Shown: piece after piece, positions 26,566 through 34,919 of the stretch | Layout of the letters: every line of letters starts with the position of its first letter | How positions within the stretch are numbered: the first letter of the stretch is position 1 | Origin: Rhodospirillales bacterium URHD0017 | GTDB lineage: Bacteria > Pseudomonadota > Alphaproteobacteria > Reyranellales > Reyranellaceae | Assembly: GCA_900110395.1 (NCBI GenBank) | Contig: FODP01000005.1 | Span: 450,842-514,841 of the forward strand | Length of the DNA: 64,000 nt | Direction: 5' to 3' | Notes under the pieces: model-generated | Told to the model about the DNA's origin: nothing | Seen by the model: only the letters and a program-made list of their open reading frames with translations | Databases searched by the model: none | Translations under genes and position numbers: made by a program

Positions 26566-27066
26566 TCAGGGCTTCACGGGCCGGAAGTCCTGATCGGGGA
26601 AGGGCGAGGTCTGAGGCACCTGTATGACGACAAACGCGCGTTCGGTGCTCTGGTGACAGGCGTTGCAGGTCGCGGTAAGCCGGGCATAGGCCTCGTCGAA
26701 CCTGGCGGCATCGGCGCTTTTGATGGCCTGCGACACGGCTTCCATCGGTTCCTTGGTGGTCGCCACCATCAACTCGGCGATGTTCGTTTTCCTATACATC
26801 GGCCAAACACGGACGATTCTTTCGAACGATTCCTCGAGCTCGTGTAACTCGTACGCGGCAAAGCTCCAGTTCTTCTCACGTCCCGCCAGTCCGAGTTTTA
26901 TGTGGCGCGGTTGCACGGTCATGGTCATCAGGTCGCCCAGGCCGGGCCGGTAGGCCTGCGGCGCAGGTCCTTGCGGTGTCGCCGGCGTCTGTGCGTATGC
27001 CAGCGCGAGAAACGACAAGGTCAGGACGCTTGTCAGCAGAGCGAAGGATGTGGCCTTGAGCGACAT
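26566..27066 (-). CDS. Periplasmic c-type cytochrome, class II-like
   Basis: A 166-residue exported protein with a signal peptide (SLKATSFALLTSVLTLSFLALAYA). One heme c site, TCNACHQS, is near the C-terminus, the position used in four-helix-bundle (c'-like) cytochromes. Predicted helices precede it (AGREKNWSFAAYELHELEESFERI, MVATTKEPMEAVSQAI). A 30-residue tail after the heme site, VVIQVPQTSPFPDQDF, distinguishes it from true cytochrome c'. The start at 27066 has an ideal AAAGGAGGT ribosome-binding site. Its place after chrA suggests a role in periplasmic electron transfer under chromate or oxidative stress. Confidence 0.82.
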   Translation of the reverse strand: MSLKATSFALLTSVLTLSFLALAYAQTPATPQGPAPQAYRPGLGDLMTMTVQPRHIKLGLAGREKNWSFAAYELHELEESFERIVRVWPMYRKTNIAELMVATTKEPMEAVSQAIKSADAARFDEAYARLTATCNACHQSTERAFVVIQVPQTSPFPDQDFRPVKP

Positions 27067-27098
27067 GCGGACCTCCTTTGGGCGAGCTGCAACGTTGC

Positions 27099-28319
27099 TT
27101 ACAGGGCGGCGATGACGGCGCCGCCGATGGCGCAAAGAACGACGACCAGCCATGGCGACATCTTCCACATGAAGAGCAGCAGGAACGCCCCGACGGCGAG
27201 GGCGAAGTCGCCCGGGCTGGTGATACCCGACGTCCACACGGGATCGTACAGGGCCGCCAGCAGCAAGCCGACGACCGCGGCATTGACCCCGGCCAGCCCC
27301 GCCTGGGCGGCGCTCCGCCGGCGAAGGCTCTCCCAGAACGGCAGTGCGCCCACGACCAGCAGGAAGGATGGAACGAAGATGGCGGCGAGGCAGAGTGCCG
27401 CTCCCGCCACGCCGTTCGGTTCCGGCTTCATCACGGCGCCGAGATAGGCGGCGAAGGTGAACAGCGGCCCCGGCACGGCCTGGACCGCACCGTAGCCGGC
27501 AAGGAAGGCCTCCTTGCCGACCCAGCCAGGCGGCACGACGGCTTCCTGCAACAGCGGCATCACGACATGGCCGCCGCCGAACACCAACGAGCCGGCGCGA
27601 TAGAACGCGTCGATCAGCTTGACGCTCTGAACCGACGTCCCGGCCGCGATTAGCGGCAGGCCTGTCAGCAGCACGAAGAAGATCACCAGCATGACGACGC
27701 CCGTGCGCCGGCTGACGTTCAGGGGCAGGGAGACGTGATCGGTCGGCGGCGGAGGATGCAGAAAGAAGATGCCGGCAATCCCGCCAAGCACGATCACCGC
27801 GACCTGAGCCCATGCCGACGGCAAGGCGAGAACCAAGGCGGCCGCTGCCGCCGCGACCGTCGCCCGCTCGCGATCCGGCGCCAGGCTGCGCATCATGCCC
27901 AGCAGCGCCTGGGCAACGACGGCCACGGCAGCGACCTTCAATCCATGCAGCCAGCCGCTGCCGCCGGCGCCGCCCAAGGCGTCGAGCCCATAGGCGAAAA
28001 TGACCAGCGCGATCGCGGACGGCAGTGTGAACCCTGTCCAGGCCGCCAGCGCCCCGGCATAGCCAGCGCGGGACAGACCGATGGCGATGCCGACCTGGCT
28101 CGAGGCGGGACCAGGAAGGAATTGGCAGAGGGCCACGAGATCGGCGTAGGCCCGATCGTCGAGCCAGCGCCGTTTGCCGACAAATTCCTCGCGGAAGTAT
28201 CCGAGATGGGCGACCGGGCCGCCGAACGAGGTCAGGCCGAGCCGCAGGAAGACCGACAGAACTTCCGTCCACGATCCGGGCGCGACGCTCGCCGCCGGTC
28301 CTTTCGTTGTCTCCGTCAT
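27099..28319 (-). CDS. chrA: Chromate efflux transporter ChrA (CHR family)
   Basis: Chromate ion transporter of 406 residues with both CHR domains. The N-terminal half has FLRLGLTSFGGPVAHLGYFREEFV, then LVALCQFLPGPASSQVGIAIG; the C-terminal half repeats the pattern with AGSLVFGGGHVVMPLL and GYGAVQAVPGPLFTFAAYLG. These FGGP and PGP motifs define long-chain ChrA. Export of chromate lowers its accumulation. It overlaps the padR gene by four bases, and a cytochrome gene follows. Some CHR proteins transport sulfate-like ions only, but FGGPVAHLG is typical of resistance transporters. Confidence 0.93.
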   Translation of the reverse strand: MTETTKGPAASVAPGSWTEVLSVFLRLGLTSFGGPVAHLGYFREEFVGKRRWLDDRAYADLVALCQFLPGPASSQVGIAIGLSRAGYAGALAAWTGFTLPSAIALVIFAYGLDALGGAGGSGWLHGLKVAAVAVVAQALLGMMRSLAPDRERATVAAAAAALVLALPSAWAQVAVIVLGGIAGIFFLHPPPPTDHVSLPLNVSRRTGVVMLVIFFVLLTGLPLIAAGTSVQSVKLIDAFYRAGSLVFGGGHVVMPLLQEAVVPPGWVGKEAFLAGYGAVQAVPGPLFTFAAYLGAVMKPEPNGVAGAALCLAAIFVPSFLLVVGALPFWESLRRRSAAQAGLAGVNAAVVGLLLAALYDPVWTSGITSPGDFALAVGAFLLLFMWKMSPWLVVVLCAIGGAVIAAL

Positions 28320-28630
28320 CGTCCCTTGACCAGTTCGTTGAAGAGTTCGCGCACTTTGCCCGTCGCCACCGCGAGGGCCGCTCGTCCCTGACGCGTCGCC
28401 CGATAATGCCGGCGCGCTCTGCGCCCCGCTCCCTCGGTCCTAGACTTCAGATATCCCTTGCGCTCGAGGGCATGCAGCATCGGATAGAGCGTTCCCGGAC
28501 CGATCCGGTAGCCATGCTCGCGCAACTCCTCGATCATCCAGTTGCCGAAGAACTCGCCCTCGACAGCATGATGCAGGATGTGCAGCCGGATGAGACCGGT
28601 CAGGAACTCCTGGTGCTTCGACGTCTTCAT
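28316..28630 (-). CDS. PadR-family transcriptional regulator
   Basis: A 104-residue PadR regulator with the winged-helix core FLTGLIRLHILHHAVEGEFFGNWMIEELREHGYRIGPGTLYPMLHALERKGYL. GTLYPMLHALE is the family signature. The short C-terminal helix ELFNELVK is the dimerisation segment of the small PadR subgroup. It is coupled to chrA by an ATGA overlap. A perfect 17-bp TTATCGAA palindrome 18 bp upstream of its ATG is the obvious operator, so it probably represses itself, chrA and the divergent MFS gene. Confidence 0.9.
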   Translation of the reverse strand: MKTSKHQEFLTGLIRLHILHHAVEGEFFGNWMIEELREHGYRIGPGTLYPMLHALERKGYLKSRTEGAGRRARRHYRATRQGRAALAVATGKVRELFNELVKGR

Positions 28631-28648
28631 CGGTGAATCGGACAGTTC

Positions 28649-28665
28649 TTATCGAAATTCGATAA
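28649..28665. promoter_or_regulatory. Perfect PadR-type operator palindrome
   Basis: TTATCGAA-A-TTCGATAA is an exact 8-1-8 inverted repeat. It sits between padR (start 28630) and the divergent MFS gene (start 28780), closer to padR. Dyads of TATCGA type are usual targets of PadR-like repressors. Confidence 0.75.
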
Positions 28666-28779
28666 TAGACAGGAATATCGCCAGAGCAACACCGGACACT
28701 GCTTCCGCGAGAGGGAGATGGCCGGCGGCAACCGGTCTAGGCGGGCAAACGTTGGTTCCCGAACCACGGCGGCGCCACC

Positions 28780-29961
28780 GTGAAAAAAACGACCTTCGCC
28801 TTCTTCGATTCGCTCGCGTCACGCTTCGTCTTGACGATGGGCGTCGTCAATCTGTTTGCCGACATGACCTATGAGGGCGGCGCCAGCATCAACGGCCAGT
28901 TCCTCGGCATGTTTGGAGCCGGGGCGGCGGCGATCAGCATCATCGCGGGCCTTGGCGAGTTCCTGGGGTACGCCCTGCGCCCAGTTGCCGGTTACGTCGC
29001 CGACAAGTCCGGCCGGTACTGGACGGTCACATTCATCGGCTATGCGATCAATTTGCTGGCAGTTCCGGCCATGGCGCTGGCCGGCGACTGGCGAGTCGCG
29101 GCGGCCTTCATTCTTCTCGAACGCATCGGGCGGGCGATCCGCAAACCCACGGTCGAGGCCATGCTTTCCTACACGACGGCCGAACTGGGCAAAGGACGAG
29201 CCTACTCGATCAATACCGCCATGGATGAGGTCGGCGCGACAGTCGGACCGTTGGTGGTGGCGGCCATCCTGTTTCTCGGCGGCAGCTACCGGACCTGCTT
29301 TGCGCTGCTACTGATATCGTCGGTGCTGGCCCTCGCCTCGCTGACTGTCGCCCGGGTGAACTTCCCGCTTCCGTCGAAGCTGGAGGAAGGATCGACGGCG
29401 CGAGCCGAGCGTTTCACGCGATCCTACTGGCTCTATATGATGGCGGGCGCGTGCTTTGCCGCCGGACTGCTGAGCTACGAGCTCATCGCCTATCATCTCG
29501 CCGCCACGGGACTGGTCGACGGAGGCTGGATACCGATCCTCTTGGCTTTCGCCACCGGCTGCGGCGTGATCGCCAGTCTCGTCCTGGGTCGGCTGTACGA
29601 CCGGATGGGCCTGCCGGTGGTGCTCGCAGCCGTCGTGCTGTCCGCGGCCTTCACGCCGCTGGTCTTCCAGGGAAGCCTAATCGCCGCGCTCGCCGCCATG
29701 CCCCTCTGGGGCATCGGCTACGCAATCCAGGACACCTTGCTCAAGGCGATCGTTGCCGGCGTCCTGCCCAAGGGCAAACGCAGCCTCGCTTTCGGGGTGT
29801 TCTATGCGGGGTATGGTGTCGGATGGCTGGTCGGCAGCGTCGCCACGGGGTTGCTCTATGAACACGCGCAGATCGGCCTGATCGCCTTCGCCATCGCAGC
29901 CCAACTTGCGTCTCTGCCCATCTTCATCCTGGCCCACCGGCAAGACGGAGACCGGCGGTAG
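28780..29961 (+). CDS. MFS transporter divergent from padR-chrA
   Basis: Major facilitator of 393 residues, starting at GTG 28780. It has the N-terminus ASRFVLTMGVVNLFADMTYEGGASINGQFLGMFGAGA and the loop GYVADKSGRYWTVTFIGYAINLLAVPAMALAG, then RIGRAIRKPTVEAMLSY. The MTYEGG segment is conserved in an uncharacterised proteobacterial MFS group. Its shared regulatory gap with padR suggests co-regulation with chromate efflux. Substrate unknown. Confidence 0.83.
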   Translation: MKKTTFAFFDSLASRFVLTMGVVNLFADMTYEGGASINGQFLGMFGAGAAAISIIAGLGEFLGYALRPVAGYVADKSGRYWTVTFIGYAINLLAVPAMALAGDWRVAAAFILLERIGRAIRKPTVEAMLSYTTAELGKGRAYSINTAMDEVGATVGPLVVAAILFLGGSYRTCFALLLISSVLALASLTVARVNFPLPSKLEEGSTARAERFTRSYWLYMMAGACFAAGLLSYELIAYHLAATGLVDGGWIPILLAFATGCGVIASLVLGRLYDRMGLPVVLAAVVLSAAFTPLVFQGSLIAALAAMPLWGIGYAIQDTLLKAIVAGVLPKGKRSLAFGVFYAGYGVGWLVGSVATGLLYEHAQIGLIAFAIAAQLASLPIFILAHRQDGDRR

Positions 29962-30003
29962 GCCTCGGCCATAGCGAAGCGGCAGGCGCCGCCGACACGG
30001 CGC

Positions 30004-30093
30004 TCAGCGCTTGGCAACTTCGCGGGCCACTAGAACCACGATCACGCCCAGACTGACAGACATGACGACGATGAGGGCGGCAGGCAGGAACAT
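30004..30093 (-). CDS. Possible 29-residue single-helix membrane protein
   Basis: A short frame, MFLPAALIVVMSVSLGVIVV and so on, ending LVAREVAKR. It has one hydrophobic helix followed by a basic/charged tail, the classic form of small membrane proteins. It lies in an otherwise empty 370-bp gap between converging genes. The ribosome-binding site is poor, so expression is uncertain. I chose it because composition is strikingly membrane-like throughout. Confidence 0.35.
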   Translation of the reverse strand: MFLPAALIVVMSVSLGVIVVLVAREVAKR

Positions 30094-30171
30094 GGCGTCG
30101 ATATAGCGACGCTATGTTTTGTTTTGATGTCGTGTCTGGAAGGGTTCGTGTCGTCTGTGTCGCGGCCCATG

Positions 30172-30196
30172 TCCTCCCCCGTCTCACGGGGGAGGA
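30172..30196. terminator. GC-rich palindrome downstream of the MFS gene
   Basis: TCCTCCCCCGT (30172-30182) and ACGGGGGAGGA (30186-30196) are perfect inverse complements around CTC. The hairpin sits in a gap of about 370 bp between converging genes. It shares its CTCCCCC core with the palindromes at 30295 and 5520. Confidence 0.65.
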
Positions 30197-30294
30197 TACA
30201 GGAGGGGGCAGGCAACAGACTGGGATTGGCCCGTTTCAGATCGGAATGATCTCTTCCTTCGCCGGATCGACTCTGGGGCTTTCCCCCTCCTTTA

Positions 30295-30319
30295 TCCTCC
30301 CCCGGATGACGGGGGAGGA
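30295..30319. terminator. GC-rich palindrome downstream of the TRAP operon
   Basis: TCCTCCCCCG (30295-30304) and CGGGGGAGGA (30310-30319) flank a GATGA loop. It begins 16 bp after the dctP-like stop in the minus direction. Together with the hairpin at 30172 it forms a tandem pair with the same stem; both are probably copies of one repeat. Confidence 0.65.
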
Positions 30320-30334
30320 GTTATGAGCGTCGCG

Positions 30335-31360
30335 TCAGTTCGTCGCCTTCTTCGCCAGCGACAGCACCAGCTCGAGCGCTTCCTTGCCGGGCAGGCCCTT
30401 CTTCTCGGTCTCGGCCACCCACTGGTCCCACACCGGCTTGCCGGCAGTGGCGATCAGCTTGTCGCGCATCTCGGGCGAGACCTTGATGACCTCGAGCTTG
30501 CGCTTCTCGAACAGCGGGAAGGACTTCTTGTCGGCTTCCTCGTAGGCGATCCGCTGCAGGCGGTAGGCCTCGGGCCTCGCTTCCTCCAGGATCTTCTTGT
30601 ATTCGTCGGGCAGCGCCTTCCACGCGGTCTGGCTCAGCACCACCGAATTGTGCACGATGCCGAGCTGCATGCCCAAAGTGTACCACTTCGACACTTCGTG
30701 CAGCTTGTAGGCCGTGAAGCTGTAGGTGAAGGGGAACGATGCCGCCTGGAAGGTGCCGCGCTCGAGCGCGGTATAGACTTCCGGCGCCGACACCGAGGTC
30801 GGCACGGCGCCCAGAAGCTTCATGGCGTCGCCCAAGCCGCCCAGCGCGCGCACCCGCATGCCCTTCCAGTCCTCGAGGTTGCGCGGCGGCTTGCCCGATC
30901 CCATGAACTCGTACTGCGGCAGCAGCAGGGTCATGAAATGCATGCCGTTCCACTTCGCGAGCTCATCGGCCACCGGCTTCCAGGCCTGGTAGGCGTCCTG
31001 CACCTTCCCCGATGCCACCAGGTCGTCGATCGGCAGGAACGGCATGTCGAGCACGCCCTGCAGCGGCGTCTTCGCCGGCGCGTACGAATAGGCGACGAAG
31101 GCACCCTGGAAGGAATCGACCTTGATGCCGTCGAGGAAGTCCTTCGCCTCGCCGAGCTGCTCGTTGTACTTGAGGTTGATGACAAAATTGCCGCCGCTCT
31201 TCTCCTTGGCGACCTTCGCCAGGTGCTCGAAGGTGACGGTCGCGGCCCTGGGCGGCCCGTAGAGCGCGAAGTTCCAGATGACCTTGTCGGCGGCATCGGC
31301 CGGCAGCGCGGCCAGCAGGCCGAAGCCCAGGCCGGCCGACAGCAGCAACGCTTTTTTCAT
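30335..31360 (-). CDS. TRAP transporter substrate-binding protein (DctP family)
   Basis: Periplasmic receptor of a tripartite ATP-independent transporter, 341 residues with signal peptide MKKALLLSAGLGFGLLAALPADA. The mature protein has the DctP pattern: NFALYGPPRAATVTFEHLAKVAKEKSGG, YNEQLGEAKDFLDGIKVDSFQGAFV, and the ligand-site segments WKGMRVRALGG and PEVYTALERGTFQAASFPFTY. An arginine in RVRALGG is the usual carboxylate anchor. It is third in the operon after the Q and M subunits. The ligand is probably an organic acid, not further identifiable. Confidence 0.92.
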   Translation of the reverse strand: MKKALLLSAGLGFGLLAALPADAADKVIWNFALYGPPRAATVTFEHLAKVAKEKSGGNFVINLKYNEQLGEAKDFLDGIKVDSFQGAFVAYSYAPAKTPLQGVLDMPFLPIDDLVASGKVQDAYQAWKPVADELAKWNGMHFMTLLLPQYEFMGSGKPPRNLEDWKGMRVRALGGLGDAMKLLGAVPTSVSAPEVYTALERGTFQAASFPFTYSFTAYKLHEVSKWYTLGMQLGIVHNSVVLSQTAWKALPDEYKKILEEARPEAYRLQRIAYEEADKKSFPLFEKRKLEVIKVSPEMRDKLIATAGKPVWDQWVAETEKKGLPGKEALELVLSLAKKATN

Positions 31361-31377
31361 GACGACTTCCTCCCTGA

Positions 31378-32682
31378 TCAGTCTGTGCTTTCGACGATGA
31401 AGGTCACGATCTCGGGGAACGCGGTCAGCACCCCGAGCGTGATGATGTCGGCGAAGATGAACGGCCAGACGCCCTTGAAGATGTCGCGCACGGAAATGTC
31501 GGGCCGCACCCCGTTCACGACGAATACCACCAGCCCGACCGGCGGCGACAGCGAGGCGATGCCCGAGAGCTTGACCAGCACGATGCCGAACCAGATCGGG
31601 TCGTAGCCCAGCGACGAGATCACGGGGAACACCACGGGCAGGGTCAGCAGGAACATGCCGATACCCTCGAGCACCGTGCCCAGCACGAAGTACAGCAGGT
31701 AGATCGCAAGCAGGATCGCCAGCGGCGGCATGTTGAGGTCGGTCACCCAGCGCGATACCTCCTCCGGCATGCCCGAGAAGCCGAGGAAGCGCACGAAGAT
31801 CAGCACGCCCCAGATCACGGTGAAGATCATCACCGTGAGCCTGGCCGAATCGAGCAGGCACTGGCGCAGCTCGCCGCGCTTGATGCCGTTCTTGAGGGCA
31901 AAGCCGAACACCGCGAAGGCGCCGAGCGCGCCCGCCTCGGTGGGCGTCGCCCAGCCGAAATACATGCTGAGGAAGATGATCAGGATGACCAGGAAGATCG
32001 GCGTGGTGGCCGGCAGCGATTCGGCGCGCTGCAACCAGCTGTAGCCGGTGATGCGCGGGCCGAGCTCGGGATTGCGCCAGCAGCGATACGTGATGATCAG
32101 CGCATAGACGAACGCCGACACGATGCCGGGCACGAAGCCCGCCACCAGCAGCTTGCCGATCGATTGCTCGGTGATGATGCCGTAGACGACCAGCAAGGTG
32201 CTGGGCGGGATCAGCGAATCGAGGGTGGCGCCGGCGGCGCAGACGCCCGCCGCCAGTCGCTTGTCGTACTTCGCCCGCAACATCTCGGGAATCGCCACCT
32301 TGGCAAAGACGGCGGCGGCCGCGCTGCTCGCGCCGGAGACCGCCGAAAAGCCCGCGACCGCGAACACGGTGCCGGTGGCGAGCCCGCCGGGCAGCCAGCC
32401 GAACCATCGCCGAGCGGCTTCGAAGGCGCTCTGGGTGATGCCGGCGTAGTAGGCCAGGTAGCCGATCAGGATGAACATCGGCAGGACCGACAGCGTGTAG
32501 TTGGCGCCCGAGGTGTAGGGCGCGATGCCGGCGGTGCGGATGCCAGCGTCCCAACCGATCAGCCAGACGAGACCCGCCGTGCCGGTGATCGCCCCGGCGA
32601 AGGCGAAGCGCACGCCGGCAAAGCAGAGCGCCAGCAGGACGACCACGCCGATGCAGCCGATGGTGAGCGGGCCGAACTCCAT
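31378..32682 (-). CDS. TRAP transporter large permease (DctM family)
   Basis: Membrane subunit that carries the transport path, about 434 residues and twelve helices. Family features include SVLPMFILIGYLAYYAGITQSAFEAARRWFGWLPGGLA, GASSAAAAVFAKVAIPEM and SLIPPSTLLVVYGIITEQSIGKLLVAGFVPG near the middle, and SPPVGLVVFVVNGV near the end. The start ATG at 32682 overlaps the small-permease stop by one base (TGATG); a GTG just before is possible. The binding-protein gene follows after 17 bp. Confidence 0.93.
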   Translation of the reverse strand: MEFGPLTIGCIGVVVLLALCFAGVRFAFAGAITGTAGLVWLIGWDAGIRTAGIAPYTSGANYTLSVLPMFILIGYLAYYAGITQSAFEAARRWFGWLPGGLATGTVFAVAGFSAVSGASSAAAAVFAKVAIPEMLRAKYDKRLAAGVCAAGATLDSLIPPSTLLVVYGIITEQSIGKLLVAGFVPGIVSAFVYALIITYRCWRNPELGPRITGYSWLQRAESLPATTPIFLVILIIFLSMYFGWATPTEAGALGAFAVFGFALKNGIKRGELRQCLLDSARLTVMIFTVIWGVLIFVRFLGFSGMPEEVSRWVTDLNMPPLAILLAIYLLYFVLGTVLEGIGMFLLTLPVVFPVISSLGYDPIWFGIVLVKLSGIASLSPPVGLVVFVVNGVRPDISVRDIFKGVWPFIFADIITLGVLTAFPEIVTFIVESTD

Positions 32683-33299
32683 CACCGTTGCTCCTCCCGG
32701 CCGAGCGCCTCGGCGATCTCGTCCTTCACCTGGGTCTCGAGGGTTATCAGCTTGGGCACCGCGATGGGCTCGGCGCCGGGGTCGGCGATCAGGCGCAGGT
32801 AGCCGCAGATCTGCAGCGACAGGCGCAGCCAGAGCACGCTCAGCGCCAGCGGCACCATCAGCTTGGCGGGCCAGGTCGGCAGCTTGATGTCCATCGTCGA
32901 ATCGCCGATCGAGTAGGCCCGCAGGAAGTTGGTGAAGCTGGCGTAGATCAGCACGCTGATGATGGCGAAGGTCATGAGGACGCCGAACAGCTCGATCTTC
33001 CAGCGGTTGGAGGGCCGCCAGTTCATCGTCAGGTCCATGCCGATGTGGCTGCCCAGCCGCTGGGCGTAGGCGATGCCGAGGAAGGCGAACAGCGAGGAGG
33101 CCTGCTCGATCCAGTCGATGTAGCCGTAGATCGCGAAGTCGAAGATGGTCCGGCCGACGATCTGCGCCACGCCGACGAACATCAGGAAGAAGATGGAGAG
33201 GGCGGCAATGATGTTGAGGCCGTCTTCGACGTGGCCGAGCAGCGCGTCGGCGCGGCGCAGCAGAAGCGGCGGCGATTGTGCGTGACCGTCGGCCGGCAT
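32682..33299 (-). CDS. TRAP transporter small permease (DctQ family)
   Basis: Four-helix small subunit of the TRAP system, 205 residues. Characteristic segments are the first helix ALSIFFLMFVGVAQIVGRTIF, then YGYIDWIEQASSLFAFLGIAYAQRLGSHIGMDL (the E-X-A and G-X-H-I-X-M/V pattern is typical), and a long C-terminal tail. First gene of a Q-M-P operon. The 167 bp upstream to the next gene should contain the promoter; no clear elements were seen. Confidence 0.9.
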   Translation of the reverse strand: MPADGHAQSPPLLLRRADALLGHVEDGLNIIAALSIFFLMFVGVAQIVGRTIFDFAIYGYIDWIEQASSLFAFLGIAYAQRLGSHIGMDLTMNWRPSNRWKIELFGVLMTFAIISVLIYASFTNFLRAYSIGDSTMDIKLPTWPAKLMVPLALSVLWLRLSLQICGYLRLIADPGAEPIAVPKLITLETQVKDEIAEALGREEQR

Positions 33300-33466
33300 T
33301 CAGCGCCAGCCGCGACCGACGCTGCTGGCGCGCGATCCCATCTTGGTCCCCTTCCCGGAGCGGCGTGGGATCTCTACTGGACCACCATCCTTACCCGCTG
33401 GCACGCACACGTTATGCTAGGCCGACGAGGGCGAGCAACCCTGTTCGCGTTCGCGGTGCGGCTATG

Positions 33467-33850
33467 TCATTCGCGGCACGGCCAGTTGAAGCGCAGGATC
33501 GCCAGCACCATTCCCTTGAAGTCCTGGCGATCGGCTTCCGGGCGCATCGCTTCGACGTTCATGACGATGGTCGAGATGATCTCCTGCCGCGACGTTCGCA
33601 ACGGCACGCAGAACCGATAGTCCGGCTCCAGAACCTCGCCGATGTAAAGGAGCGCATCGACTGCGCCGGCGCACAGACCGGCCGCCTCCGAGCCTCCCGA
33701 CTCGGGATGCTCGAGGAAGGCCCGGCAGCCCGGCAGCCACGCCGTGACCGTGGGATCCGGCTTGTCGAGCGCCTGGGCACGGCCCGCCGACGCCTGCATG
33801 ACGAGCACTGCCGCGAGCGCGATGGTCGCGATGAGGTGCGGCCCTCTCAT
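33467..33850 (-). CDS. Exported Rap1a/Tai-like protein
   Basis: A 127-residue protein with an export signal (ATIALAAVLVMQASAGRAQA). The mature part has the Rap1a/Tai-family spacing of cysteines: LPGCRAFLEH, GLCAGAVDALLYIGEV, YRFCVPLRTSRQEI and the terminal FNWPCRE. The two cysteine pairs would make disulfides in the periplasm. In Serratia, Rap proteins confer immunity to type VI effectors, but the family is widespread in alphaproteobacteria with no T6SS nearby, as here, so an immunity role is not implied. It overlaps the TSUP gene by four bases. Confidence 0.75.
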   Translation of the reverse strand: MRGPHLIATIALAAVLVMQASAGRAQALDKPDPTVTAWLPGCRAFLEHPESGGSEAAGLCAGAVDALLYIGEVLEPDYRFCVPLRTSRQEIISTIVMNVEAMRPEADRQDFKGMVLAILRFNWPCRE

Positions 33851-34581
33851 GCTACCAGCACCGCGCCGGAGGCGAACAGGAGCAGCGAGATCGCGCGGCG
33901 GAAACCGAGGTCGCTCACCTTGCCGAACATGAACAGTCCGAGGGTCGAGCCGGCGAACAGGGCCGGCAGCACGAACGGCAGGTGCGGCAGCACGGCAGCG
34001 GGCGCCGCCGGCACCTTCAGAAACAGAAAGACCAGCGCCAGGCTCTGCATGGCGGCGATGAAGGGCTGAACCACCGCACGTTGCGCCGTCTTGGGCATGG
34101 CATGCGCGTCGCACCAGATCGCCAGCACCGCGCCCGGCATCGCCGTCAGCCCGCCGACCAGGCCACCCGCGAAGCCGACGGCGGCATGGCCGACCGGCCG
34201 CGCCTTCATGGCCAGCAGGGCCGATTGCGGGCGCAGCACCGTCGAGGCGGCGTAGATCATCAGGAAGGCGCCGAAGAACTGGCGGAAGACATGAGGATCG
34301 ATGCGATCGAACACCAGGATCGCAAGGATGACGCCGCCGATGCCGCCCGCGAGGTATGGCAGGCTGCCCTTGAGCGACAGCGCGGCCCGCAGCCGCACCA
34401 GCACGAAGGTCTGGATCAGCAGGCTGCAGACCATGAGCAACGGGATCGCCACACCCGGCGCCTGCACCTGCGGAAGGATGGCCCCTGCCACGGCGGAGAA
34501 GGCGAAGCCGGAGAATCCCTGGACGATGGCGCCGAGGAACACCGCCACCACGAGGATGGCCTCGAAAGCGTCGACTGACAT
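33847..34581 (-). CDS. TauE/SafE (TSUP) family sulfite/sulfonate exporter
   Basis: Eight-helix transporter of 244 residues. The two inverted half-repeats can be seen: VAVFLGAIVQGFSGFAFSAVAGAILP in the first half and VGFAGGLVGGLTAMPGAVLAIW in the second. These G-rich amphipathic segments are the family signature. TSUP proteins export sulfite, sulfoacetate or similar anions. It is coupled by ATGA to the Rap1a-like gene. The 338-bp region upstream carries possible AraC-type direct repeats. Confidence 0.87.
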   Translation of the reverse strand: MSVDAFEAILVVAVFLGAIVQGFSGFAFSAVAGAILPQVQAPGVAIPLLMVCSLLIQTFVLVRLRAALSLKGSLPYLAGGIGGVILAILVFDRIDPHVFRQFFGAFLMIYAASTVLRPQSALLAMKARPVGHAAVGFAGGLVGGLTAMPGAVLAIWCDAHAMPKTAQRAVVQPFIAAMQSLALVFLFLKVPAAPAAVLPHLPFVLPALFAGSTLGLFMFGKVSDLGFRRAISLLLFASGAVLVA

Positions 34582-34919
34582 CGCTGACCCCCGCTAATCG
34601 CCAATGGTGTTGGCGCGCGGAAGAGACCACACGGAGGGCTGGCACGAATGTGTGAAAGCACACGCTGCCCCGACATGGCCACGACAAATCCGGACAAACT
34701 GGCCGAACTATCGGCCAGGCTCTTCTGCTCTGGCGCGGCGGATATCGAACGGCACGGCCGGCGCGGTTGAGCCGCGCCCAAGGCCGGCCAGCTGATGTCG
34801 CACTCTCCCCCGGGACCATCAGCCAGGACGCCCAGCATCGCCCAACCGGCGTCGGGGAGGCCACCGATGTGTGGCGACAAATTCGGCCAAAAAGACGGAC
34901 TTTTCGGCCAGTCCAACCG
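34582..34919. other. Gene-free region with repeated TCGGCCA motifs
   Basis: No convincing gene in 338 bp. The palindrome CTGGCCGA-ACTA-TCGGCCAG is at 34699-34718. Two direct copies of TCGGCCA start at 34883 and 34904, exactly 21 bp apart, the spacing of AraC-family half-sites. The region is the upstream region of the TSUP gene, and the broken GlxA-like regulator lies on its other side. Confidence 0.5.

Noticed and set aside
30335..32554. A long minus-strand frame joining dctP and the dctM region
   Set aside because: Only the 30335-31360 part has protein-like sequence; the rest is dctM out of frame.
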